A stretch of 64,000 bases of DNA from Spirochaetales bacterium (GTDB lineage Bacteria; Spirochaetota; Spirochaetia; DSM-2461): contig JAQQAP010000019.1 of NCBI GenBank assembly GCA_028533045.1, positions 1 through 64,000 of the forward strand, written 5' to 3'. The translations under genes and the position numbers were made by a program. Under the pieces are notes generated by a model. That model had not been told where the DNA came from and ran no database searches. It saw nothing but the letters and a program-made list of their open reading frames with translations. This document shows positions 16,921 to 24,316 of this stretch, piece by piece (the stretch's first letter is position 1; each line of letters starts with the position of its first letter).

Positions 16921-17686
16921 AGCTGAATCTCCTTTCCAGATAGCGGGTGAGGCGGGAGATGGGTAAGGTCAGAATGAGATAGCCTATGGCCAGAGGGATA
17001 TAGGCCTCCATAGTAGAGAAGGTGTTGGCGTTCATCTCCCGGGCAGCCATGGTGAATTCCTTAATGGCAATGACCGAAAGAAGGGAGGAATCCTTTATGA
17101 GAGAGGCTAACTGACCGGCCAGGGAAGGCAGGATGCGGGTAATAACCTGGGGAAAAATCACGTAGCGATAGGTCTGATAGGGAGAGAAGCCCAGGGAACG
17201 GGCGGTCTCTCTTTGGCTCTCGCCGATACTTTCTACCCCGCCCCGGATTATCTCGGCAATGTAGGCCCCGGAAAAAAGTGACATGATGAGCACCCCCACC
17301 ACAAAGCGGTTATTCAAACCGGCGGCGTTGGCAATCACATAGAAAAAGATAAGGATTTGTACTAAAAGGGGTGTTCCCCGTACCAACTCTACGTAAAAAC
17401 GGGAAAGATAACGAAAAGGGAGAATGTTGCTGCTCTGCCCCAGACCGAACAGGATTCCCAACAGAAGACTCAGTACAAGGGCAAAAAGAGAGATAAGCAG
17501 GGTCATTCCGTAGCCCCGGAGAAAATTTATACGATAGTTATAGATCGTATCCCAGGCAAAGCGGTACCCCAATTGGCTGAACCCGAACCAGAAGACCACG
17601 GCCAGAAGACAGGCGATGAGGGACCAGCTAAAGATATGGGCCGCCCGATTATCCCGGCCGGCCCTTTCCGTTATTAGATCTCGCAA
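16910..17686 (-). CDS. Polar amino-acid ABC transporter, permease subunit
   Basis: The 258-residue inner-membrane protein has five or six helices and the PAAT permease signature EIIRGGVESIGESQRETARSLGFSPYQ (EAA loop, residues about 150-175), which contacts the ATPase. The N-terminal 45 residues are longer than in GlnP-like relatives and contribute an extra helix. One type of permease gene suggests a homodimer. The gene lies 8 bases after the binding-protein gene and overlaps the ATPase gene. Confidence 0.92.
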   Translation of the reverse strand: MRDLITERAGRDNRAAHIFSWSLIACLLAVVFWFGFSQLGYRFAWDTIYNYRINFLRGYGMTLLISLFALVLSLLLGILFGLGQSSNILPFRYLSRFYVELVRGTPLLVQILIFFYVIANAAGLNNRFVVGVLIMSLFSGAYIAEIIRGGVESIGESQRETARSLGFSPYQTYRYVIFPQVITRILPSLAGQLASLIKDSSLLSVIAIKEFTMAAREMNANTFSTMEAYIPLAIGYLILTLPISRLTRYLERRFSYDT

Positions 17687-17694
17687 AACCGCCC

Positions 17695-18495
17695 CTAATC
17701 CAGAGCAAAAAAGGAGGGCAGACCGGCCTCGTCAAAAACGGATTTGATCTCTCCCAGGTACTTCTTTTCCAGCTCTTCAAAGCCGCCGTCTTCGCGGAAT
17801 TCCACAATAAAGGCGTCGATGTCGGCCTTGAGTTCGGTATTCCCCTTTTTCATAGCCACAGCCCAGCCCCCGAGAGTCCCGGGAAGGTTTTCCAGGTTCA
17901 CAAAGGTAGTTTCGGGGAACTTTTTCTGTAATTCAAAGGTGGTAAGCCCGTCATAGATAAAAGCGTCAACCTTACCCTGGGAAACTTCCAGAGCACAGGC
18001 GGCCACTTCGTCAAAAATCTGAATATTTTGTGCCGGGAGATTTTCCTGAGCCCAAATAGCCCCGATAGTTCCGGACTTTACCGCAACCTTTACCCCATCC
18101 GCTGAAAGATCCTCGTAACCTTTTACAGCAGAATCGGTATTGATAAGCAAAGTGACACCGGATGCGGCATAGGGAACGGAAAAATCGACAACCTTGGCCC
18201 GCTCTTCGGTAATGCTCATGGAAGAGAGGATGATATCGGCTTTGCCTGACTGAATGGAGGGAATGAGTCCCGTCCAGGCGGTATTTTCGATAACAACAGG
18301 ACGTCCCAGGTACTCACCCAGGGCGTAAGCCGTATCAACACTAATCCCCGTGGGAGTACCGTCGGCCTCGGCCATTTCAAAGGGAGGGAACTGAAGTTCC
18401 ATAGCCACAATCAGGGGCTCCACAGCTGTTTCCGCCTTCTTTTGGCATCCAAATAGTAACAGCCCACCCAAAATCAACAATATTACTCTCTTCAT
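17695..18495 (-). CDS. Amino-acid ABC transporter, substrate-binding lipoprotein
   Basis: The 266-residue product is a type II periplasmic binding protein (SBP family 3). It has a lipoprotein signal with lipobox LLFGC (Cys17), then the typical opening VAMELQFPPFEMAEADGTPTGISVDTAYALGEYLG and the ligand-binding region ADIILSSMSITEERAKVVDFSVPY. It captures an amino acid for the adjacent permease; the exact one is unclear. It starts three bases after the marR stop, so it is transcribed from the marR promoter. Confidence 0.92.
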   Translation of the reverse strand: MKRVILLILGGLLLFGCQKKAETAVEPLIVAMELQFPPFEMAEADGTPTGISVDTAYALGEYLGRPVVIENTAWTGLIPSIQSGKADIILSSMSITEERAKVVDFSVPYAASGVTLLINTDSAVKGYEDLSADGVKVAVKSGTIGAIWAQENLPAQNIQIFDEVAACALEVSQGKVDAFIYDGLTTFELQKKFPETTFVNLENLPGTLGGWAVAMKKGNTELKADIDAFIVEFREDGGFEELEKKYLGEIKSVFDEAGLPSFFALD

Positions 18496-18498
18496 TTC

Positions 18499-18960
18499 CT
18501 ACTCCTCTTTCCATTCCGACTTAAGATTATCCTCAACCCGGTACAGTAGTTTTATTAGTATTTCCTGTTCTTCCCGGCTCACATCCCGGTAGACCAGCTC
18601 CAAAAGATCTTTTGAAATTTCATGAAAGACAGTTTCCACCTCCGCCCCCTTCTCGGTCAGGGCCAGCACAACACTTCGCCTGTCCTCGGGAGAATCCAGC
18701 CGCTTCACATAGCCGTACTTCTCCAGGGTCTGTACCATACCCGTAACGGTGGACTTGGCCCGTCCGCTCAGGCGCACAATTTCTTTGAGATTAAGCGGAC
18801 CGCCCCGGGAAAAAAGGGGAAAGAAGACCTGCCCGTGGGCCGGTACAATACCTTCCAGATTCCTTTCTATCAGAGCCTTTTGCAAGTAGTCCCGGGACGC
18901 TTCATTCACCCGGGATACCAAATCGATAATCCCCTTGGGTGACGGATCTATATCTCTCAT
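18499..18960 (-). CDS. MarR-family transcriptional regulator
   Basis: The 153-residue regulator has the winged helix of MarR proteins (PLNLKEIVRLSGRAKSTVTGMVQTLEKYGYVKRLDSPEDRRSVVLALTEKG, residues about 55-105), with the D-x-R-D-R-R wing. The ATG at 18960 is chosen over a 41-codon-longer reading because that extension runs through the promoter and has no start signal. As first gene of an amino-acid transporter operon it likely controls it, with a GTTCG/CGAAC operator inside its own promoter. No Shine-Dalgarno is seen; the -10 ends seven bases before the ATG. Confidence 0.88.
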   Translation of the reverse strand: MRDIDPSPKGIIDLVSRVNEASRDYLQKALIERNLEGIVPAHGQVFFPLFSRGGPLNLKEIVRLSGRAKSTVTGMVQTLEKYGYVKRLDSPEDRRSVVLALTEKGAEVETVFHEISKDLLELVYRDVSREEQEILIKLLYRVEDNLKSEWKEE

Positions 18961-18967
18961 AGAGATC

Positions 18968-18996
18968 AATATAGTTCGTGGGCGAACATAAGTCAA
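18968..18996 (-). promoter_or_regulatory. marR operon promoter with inverted-repeat operator in spacer
   Basis: TTGACT (18996-18991), exactly 17 bases, TATATT (18973-18968), then seven bases to the marR ATG. The spacer contains GTTCG-N4-CGAAC (18974-18987 on the plus strand), ideally placed for repression by a MarR dimer. Confidence 0.65.
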
Positions 18997-19062
18997 ACAA
19001 AATCGCCCATTTCTTATATATTTTTTACAAAAGACGGTTATTATAGTAGGGAGGAGACTGTT

Positions 19063-19779
19063 ATGACGAAAATACTTGCCCACCGCGGAGCTTCAGGTTA
19101 CGCCCCGGAAAACACCATGGCCGCCTTTGAGCTGGCCGCAGAACAGGGGGCTCACGGAATAGAAACGGATATTCACCTCACGAAAGACGGCAAACTGGCG
19201 GTCACCCACGACCCTGTTCTAGGACGAACGGTAAAGGCCGAAGGAGCCCTCAAGGACTACACCCTGGCAGAGCTACAAAGCTTTGATTGCGGCTCCTGGT
19301 ACTCCCCGGACTTCTCAAAGGAGAGGGTTCCCGAACTCAAAGACCTTCTGTCCTTTATCAAAAAACAGGATATGTACCTTAATATAGAAATAAAAATGGG
19401 AATCGGATACTACCACGGGCTGGAAGAAGTCCTGGCCGAGGAATTAGGCCGATTTAATGAGGATGAGAGACTGATTATCTCCTCCTTTAACCACTACTCT
19501 CTTCTCGCCCTGGAAAAACTTCGCCCCTCCACTCCCCGTGGATTCCTAACGGGCTCTTTTCTGATTGACAGCTGGGACTACGTGAAAAAAAATCGGGGAC
19601 AGGCCCTCCATCCCCACTTCCACTGTGTAACAACAGAGATCGTAGAAGCCTGCCACAGGGAAGGGATTGCGGTGAACCCCTATACCATTAACGAACCGGT
19701 CGAAGGAAAAGAACTACTCAAGACCGGAGTAGACAGCCTCATAACCAACTACCCCGATCTTATGCTGAATCTCCTTTAG
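19063..19779 (+). CDS. Glycerophosphodiester phosphodiesterase
   Basis: The 238-residue enzyme hydrolyses glycerophosphodiesters to glycerol 3-phosphate and an alcohol, allowing recycling of phospholipid head groups. Signature residues are clear at the N-terminus: HRGASGYAPENTMAAFELA (H6, E15), GIETDIHLTKDG (E38, D40) and VTHD (H53), and IEIKMG near residue 111. There is no signal peptide, so it is cytosolic, like UgpQ. ATG at 19063 follows GGGAGGAG. It is divergent from the marR operon and ends 15 bases before the convergent M16 gene, with a tandem CTGACTAAAG repeat between them. Confidence 0.92.
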   Translation: MTKILAHRGASGYAPENTMAAFELAAEQGAHGIETDIHLTKDGKLAVTHDPVLGRTVKAEGALKDYTLAELQSFDCGSWYSPDFSKERVPELKDLLSFIKKQDMYLNIEIKMGIGYYHGLEEVLAEELGRFNEDERLIISSFNHYSLLALEKLRPSTPRGFLTGSFLIDSWDYVKKNRGQALHPHFHCVTTEIVEACHREGIAVNPYTINEPVEGKELLKTGVDSLITNYPDLMLNLL

Positions 19780-19794
19780 CTGACTAAAGACTGA

Positions 19795-22698
19795 CTAAAG
19801 GAGGTTTTTCCGGTTCTCCCTAAGCCCCGGCCATGGGGTAGAAGCCCCGTCCAACAGGGTTTCCCCGGATATGACCGTAAGGGTTAAGTCGTCCCAGCGG
19901 GCAGCCAGATCTTCCGCCACCCGTCGGATATCGCTCAGTTCTAGGGAAAGAAGGGTATCCCGCTTAGCCTGACGCAGTTCATCGCTAATGCCGTACATCT
20001 TCCGCCTCATGGCAATAAGCCCTTTTTCCAGAGGAGCAAGGGGCTTGAGGTCCTTACCAATCACTCCGATAAGAGCCCGTTCCAGATCTTCCTGAGTCAG
20101 ACGGGAGGGATATTCAGTCAGTCCCCGCTTAAAGGTTTCGATAGTCTTTTCTACCTGAGGGTCCCGGTAGGAGGAGAAGCTAAAGTAACTGTCCAGGCCG
20201 GAAATAGCCGCTGACGCCCCGTAGGCTCCCCCCTTCATCCGCACCTCTTCCCAAAGGAAACCGGACTTAAGCAGATGGGTCAGCACCAATTGGGCCGAGT
20301 AGTCCCGGGTACCCATCGGTGCCCCCGGGAGAGAAGCGCCTATGTAGGACACGTCGGCGGGGATTTTAAAGGCCTCGCAAAAGGGGCCTTCCACCGCAGG
20401 GGGCTCAATAAAGGCTCCCTTGGACTCACCGTCCAGACGATTAAGAATCCCCACAGCCTGTATTCGAAGAGCTTCCCCTTCTCCCGGATCTCCGGTCACA
20501 TTCACCGTACAGTTCTGGCCGCGAAGGATCTTTGTCTTCATGCCACGGAACATTTCGGCCAGACGGGGCATATCCTTCTCGTCGTAGGAACAGAGATGGA
20601 AGAACTGGTCCATCCCGTACCACAACTCTTCCATCGCCGTGGAGGGAGAATATTTCCGTACCGTATGGGACACGGCGTAGGAGGAACCGGAAGGGACAAA
20701 GGAGCTGCGGTAATCATTCTTGAGTTCCGAAAGGAGTTCACCCATTCGTCGGATATCGGAGAAGTCCACCCCCTGCAAAAATCGTTCTGTCAGTTCCAAC
20801 CCCTCTTCCAACTGGGACTTAAGCATCCTCACACGAATGGAAAGGTGGGCCTTAAGCTTCTCCTCGCCCAGGGGAAGCCCCGCATCGAGAGAAGCGGTAA
20901 TTCCTCCCAGTTTAAGAGAGATTTCCCGGGCCGCTTCGTGATAGCCCAGACCGGGAAGACCCACTTCAAAGAAGATCTGGCTAAAAAAGGGAAGCCATCG
21001 AATCTCTTCGTCGGTCAGGTTCTTAAGAGGAAAAAGGAGGTTCAGGTAAAGAATCCCGTTAGTAAAAAAGTCATGGCCAAAGAAGGTACGGCCTCCCACC
21101 TCGGTAGCCTGGGAGGGAATGGTAATTATCGTTTTGGGAATATCGTCCCTATGAAGACAGGGGACCACAGTGGGGTCGTCGGGGGCTTCCTGAAATTCGC
21201 GGAGCTTGATTTTATCTTTCTCAATGACACTCTTCTCATCCCCACTCAAACTCTTCTGGGTATCATCAAGTTTTTTACGGGCTTCCTCTTCCTTACGGGA
21301 AAGCAGCTCTCCGTCGGGATAGACGGTCACATGGCTGCGATGGGGATTATCCAAAAGATATTTCTGAATCAGCTTCTCAAAGTATCCCTTCTCACGGGCC
21401 TCCTCGCGAATCACATTAATCCACTTTTCAAAAAAGAGAGTGTCCGTAGGTCCCATGCCGTGGAGCCAGCCCCGGAAAGACTTGTGCATGAGACGGTAAC
21501 CAAAGGGAATACCTCCCCGAATCTCCCTCTCCCGGAATTCCTGGCGTCGAAAAGTCCCTTCGATAAGCTCTTCCGGGATTCCTTCCTTCACGACCTTTTC
21601 CAGAGTGGAGAACACAAGCTTTTCAAATTCGGCGGCACTCTCTTTGGCGGCCCCGCGAATTCCCACGGAAAAAAGGGTTTCGTACAGGGCTAAATCCAAA
21701 CCGGACACGGGAGAAAGATCATCCCCCAGGTCGGAGTGCTCAATGGCCATCTGCAAGGGTGTTCCCGAATTCCCCAAAAGGATGGAAGAGAGAACACGGA
21801 GGGCCGTAAGTTCCTTCACCTTCCCCACCGGTTCCAGAAGCCAGTTGATAGAATGGGTTGAACCGGAAGCCTCCTCCGAAGCAGGGGCGGGAACAGAAAG
21901 ATGGCGGGGCTCGGTCCAGCGCTTCTGCAGGGGAAAATCAATCTTAGTGTCTCTCTTTTCGAAACGGCTGAGGAAGTTTTTGTCTAGAAAATCCAGGGTC
22001 TTCTCTGAAGGGATATCGCCATAGAGAAAGATTCGGCAGTTGGAAGGGTGGTAGTAGGTGGCGTGAAAATCACGGAACTGCTCGTAGGTGAGCTCAGGGA
22101 TATGAACCGGATCGCCTCCCGCGTCATACTGCAGAGGGCCTTCCGTATAGAGAGAGCAGTAGGAGCTCTCGGACACCACCGAGTCATAGGAGGAGTAATC
22201 CCCCTTCATTTCATTGTAAACAATCCCCACTCGCTGAAGAACACCGTCATCGTCAAACTCCAGATGATGCCCTTCCTGCTCAAAGGCCTCTTTACGAAGA
22301 AGGGGGAAGAATACCGCATCCCCGTAGATCATCATAAGGTTAAAGAAGTCCTTCTCCACCACACTGGCCGCAGGAAAAATCGTATCGTCGCTGCCTGTTC
22401 CCGCGTTAAGATAGGTATTCATACTACCCCGGTAAAGGGTGATAAAGGGATCCTTAATATCAAAGCGCTCGGATCCGCAAAGGACCGTATGTTCCATAAT
22501 GTGGGCCACACCGGTACTATTCTCCGGAGGGGTACGAAAACCAAAACAAAAAAGGTTTTCCTTGTCTTCATTTTTAACGTGGTAGATTTCACAGCCGCTT
22601 TTGATATGTTCGAAATGAACACCCCCGCTGCGATATTCGGAAAGATCGTCCTCGCCCAGTATCTTATAGGCGGGGTGAACTGATTTCTGCTCCATCAT
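19795..22698 (-). CDS. M16C metalloprotease (presequence-protease/PreP-like)
   Basis: The 967-residue peptidase has the inverted zinc motif HIMEH at residues 66-70 with a distal Glu expected about 75 residues on, the M16C-associated VLCGSERFDIKDPF just after, and two pseudo-symmetric halves. PreP-like enzymes digest short unstructured peptides in a closed chamber; in bacteria they clear degraded peptides. Length fits the single-chain M16C group. The start is put at ATG 22698 (or 22695), behind AAGGAG, which lies within the 3' end of the rhodanese gene; a longer open frame upstream has no start signals. Coupled translation with the rhodanese gene is likely. Confidence 0.9.
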   Translation of the reverse strand: MMEQKSVHPAYKILGEDDLSEYRSGGVHFEHIKSGCEIYHVKNEDKENLFCFGFRTPPENSTGVAHIMEHTVLCGSERFDIKDPFITLYRGSMNTYLNAGTGSDDTIFPAASVVEKDFFNLMMIYGDAVFFPLLRKEAFEQEGHHLEFDDDGVLQRVGIVYNEMKGDYSSYDSVVSESSYCSLYTEGPLQYDAGGDPVHIPELTYEQFRDFHATYYHPSNCRIFLYGDIPSEKTLDFLDKNFLSRFEKRDTKIDFPLQKRWTEPRHLSVPAPASEEASGSTHSINWLLEPVGKVKELTALRVLSSILLGNSGTPLQMAIEHSDLGDDLSPVSGLDLALYETLFSVGIRGAAKESAAEFEKLVFSTLEKVVKEGIPEELIEGTFRRQEFREREIRGGIPFGYRLMHKSFRGWLHGMGPTDTLFFEKWINVIREEAREKGYFEKLIQKYLLDNPHRSHVTVYPDGELLSRKEEEARKKLDDTQKSLSGDEKSVIEKDKIKLREFQEAPDDPTVVPCLHRDDIPKTIITIPSQATEVGGRTFFGHDFFTNGILYLNLLFPLKNLTDEEIRWLPFFSQIFFEVGLPGLGYHEAAREISLKLGGITASLDAGLPLGEEKLKAHLSIRVRMLKSQLEEGLELTERFLQGVDFSDIRRMGELLSELKNDYRSSFVPSGSSYAVSHTVRKYSPSTAMEELWYGMDQFFHLCSYDEKDMPRLAEMFRGMKTKILRGQNCTVNVTGDPGEGEALRIQAVGILNRLDGESKGAFIEPPAVEGPFCEAFKIPADVSYIGASLPGAPMGTRDYSAQLVLTHLLKSGFLWEEVRMKGGAYGASAAISGLDSYFSFSSYRDPQVEKTIETFKRGLTEYPSRLTQEDLERALIGVIGKDLKPLAPLEKGLIAMRRKMYGISDELRQAKRDTLLSLELSDIRRVAEDLAARWDDLTLTVISGETLLDGASTPWPGLRENRKNLL

Positions 22699-23056
22699 GA
22701 GGCTCCTTGGTGGGCGGTATTTCAGAAATGTGCCGTCCCCGGCCCTCTTCGAGGGGGCCTTTCCAACGGTCAATTCCCCCAAAGGGAATTATATTAAAGT
22801 ATCCGTTCCGGCTTAGATACTCCGCCGCCCAGCGGGTATCCTTTCTATCGCTGCCGTAAACGACAATTGTCAAAAACATGTCTTCCACGGGCAGGTAATC
22901 CATCTCGACAAAAGGAAAGGATACCGCCCCGGGGATATGGCCCGCCTTGTACTCTTCATCGGTTCTCACATCGATAAGCAAATAATCGTACTGCTCTTTA
23001 TGAGTCATGAGGAGGGATATTTGTCTATTCAGTTTAATTCTTTTTTTAAAAAACAT
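22664..23056 (-). CDS. Rhodanese-like domain protein without catalytic cysteine
   Basis: The 130-residue product has the rhodanese fold markers LLIDVRTDEEYKAGHIPGAVSFPFVEMD and IPFGGIDRWKG. The active-site loop reads VVYGSDRKDT, with Gly68 where sulphurtransferases carry Cys, so it is probably non-catalytic. It overlaps the M16C protease gene by 35 bases and is upstream of it, which suggests a joint role, perhaps binding. The N-terminus is basic (FFKKRIKLN) and no signal peptide is present. Confidence 0.78.
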   Translation of the reverse strand: MFFKKRIKLNRQISLLMTHKEQYDYLLIDVRTDEEYKAGHIPGAVSFPFVEMDYLPVEDMFLTIVVYGSDRKDTRWAAEYLSRNGYFNIIPFGGIDRWKGPLEEGRGRHISEIPPTKEPHDGAEISSPRL

Positions 23057-23071
23057 GGCAAACCCATTTAT

Positions 23072-23096
23072 AAAAAAAACCCCGGGGACACCGGGG
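23072..23096 (-). terminator. Rho-independent terminator after rpsU
   Basis: On the minus strand CCCCGG-TGTCC-CCGGGG is followed directly by eight T. It lies 42 bases past the rpsU stop and just before the rhodanese gene. Confidence 0.75.
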
Positions 23097-23137
23097 ATTC
23101 AATAGATCAGGACGTAAGATATTCCTGAGTGCAAAGC

Positions 23138-23356
23138 CTAGTAGCCGCGGCCATTCTGTGCTTTACGTGTTTTTTTATCCTGTTTTCTCTTCAGGGCCTT
23201 GTTCTTACGATTTTTGATGGTAGAAGGCTTTTCGAAGTATTCTCTTTTTTTATACTCACGGATAATACCTTCCTTTTCTACCTGACGTTTGAACCGTTTG
23301 ATCGCTTTTTCCAGGATCTCGTCGTCCCCAACTTTTACGTAGGCGATATGAATCAC
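23138..23356 (-). CDS. rpsU: 30S ribosomal protein bS21
   Basis: This 72-residue basic protein matches bS21: [31 protein letters not shown] is the conserved core, followed by a long Lys/Arg tail. bS21 sits on the platform of the small subunit near the anti-Shine-Dalgarno end of 16S rRNA and helps initiation. The start is a GTG at 23356 with AAAGGGG immediately adjacent, a tight spacing. It lies 9 bases after the M23 peptidase gene and has its own terminator, so it may share the recJ-M23 transcript. Confidence 0.93.
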   Translation of the reverse strand: MIHIAYVKVGDDEILEKAIKRFKRQVEKEGIIREYKKREYFEKPSTIKNRKNKALKRKQDKKTRKAQNGRGY

Positions 23357-23365
23357 CCCCTTTTT

Positions 23366-24316
23366 TTATAGAGTATCGACTATTTTATCCATATAAAGAC
23401 TTTTGTCAATAAGATTACCCTCCAAAAAGGGAAGAGGATCAACGGCAACCCGGGAAATTCGCATTTCCCAGTGCAAATGGGGCCCTGTGGCCAGTCCGGT
23501 CATACCAACGGTACCTACAATATCGCCGGCCTCAACCAGGTCTCCCACCTCACAATTAAGCTCATCCAGATGGTAATAGAGGACAAATACACCGGGCAAA
23601 AGCTCAAGCATAACCGATTTCCCCGTTACGATACGGTCTTCGGCCATGACAATTCGCCCTTTGCCAACCGCTTTAAGAGGAGTCCCCGTAGGAGCCGCCC
23701 AATCCCATCCGTTATGAATAGTACCCGCTTCAGAGCCGTCCGCATATTCGTAAACCCGGCGGCAACCGTAATCGGTGGTCACCCGATATTCATCCATGGG
23801 AGGAACCAGAACACCCGAAGTATAACGCTCTTCATCATCAAAAGAGGCCAGAAGAGACCAGAGCCGCTGGGCCTGGGAGGTTTTCTCCGGATCTTCCTTA
23901 ACCCGAATATCGGTGAGACTGCCATTAAGAACCAGAACTTCCGAAGGAAATTCCCGCTCGGTCAGGGCAATACGCTTTTGCAGCACCTCCGTTCCCCCTT
24001 CCGTTTCCATGCGGCAGGTCAAAACATAGGTCCCCTTTTCCAGGTCCGAAGGGATTCCCATGAGGGCGCACCAGCTCTTATCGTCACCGGGATAGAGAAA
24101 GAACTGGCTGCGCGAATACACAGGGCTACCGCCCCGGGTCAGGGTAATTTCACCGCCCAGGTAGGCCTCTTCGCCTGCCCCGTCGGGAAGAGCAAAAACG
24201 GTAATTCCCTCACCTAACGCGGCATAGTCATGGGTGATTATTTCACCGGCAAAAAGGGAATAGGCAAGGCTTAAAAACAGCAATACCAAGAAAAAGCGTT
24301 CTCTATTCAGCCTCAC
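23366..24316 (-). CDS. M23-family peptidase (LytM-like), exported
   Basis: The 316-residue protein has a signal peptide (residues 1-23), a beta-rich N-terminal region, and a C-terminal M23 domain: HNGWDWAAPTGTPLKAVGKGRI (first zinc His, Asp) and GPHLHWEMRI (HxH). Intact ligands suggest real peptidoglycan endopeptidase activity in the periplasm. It overlaps the recJ stop by four bases (ATGA), thus is coupled to it, a housekeeping arrangement without an obvious functional link. Confidence 0.88.
   Translation of the reverse strand: MRLNRERFFLVLLFLSLAYSLFAGEIITHDYAALGEGITVFALPDGAGEEAYLGGEITLTRGGSPVYSRSQFFLYPGDDKSWCALMGIPSDLEKGTYVLTCRMETEGGTEVLQKRIALTEREFPSEVLVLNGSLTDIRVKEDPEKTSQAQRLWSLLASFDDEERYTSGVLVPPMDEYRVTTDYGCRRVYEYADGSEAGTIHNGWDWAAPTGTPLKAVGKGRIVMAEDRIVTGKSVMLELLPGVFVLYYHLDELNCEVGDLVEAGDIVGTVGMTGLATGPHLHWEMRISRVAVDPLPFLEGNLIDKSLYMDKIVDTL

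Noticed and set aside
19780-19801. Tandem CTGACTAAAG repeat between convergent genes
   Set aside because: Only two short copies and no structure; likely chance.
20275-21693. 472-codon plus-strand frame
   Set aside because: Antisense of the M16C protease gene; no ribosome site or recognisable motif.
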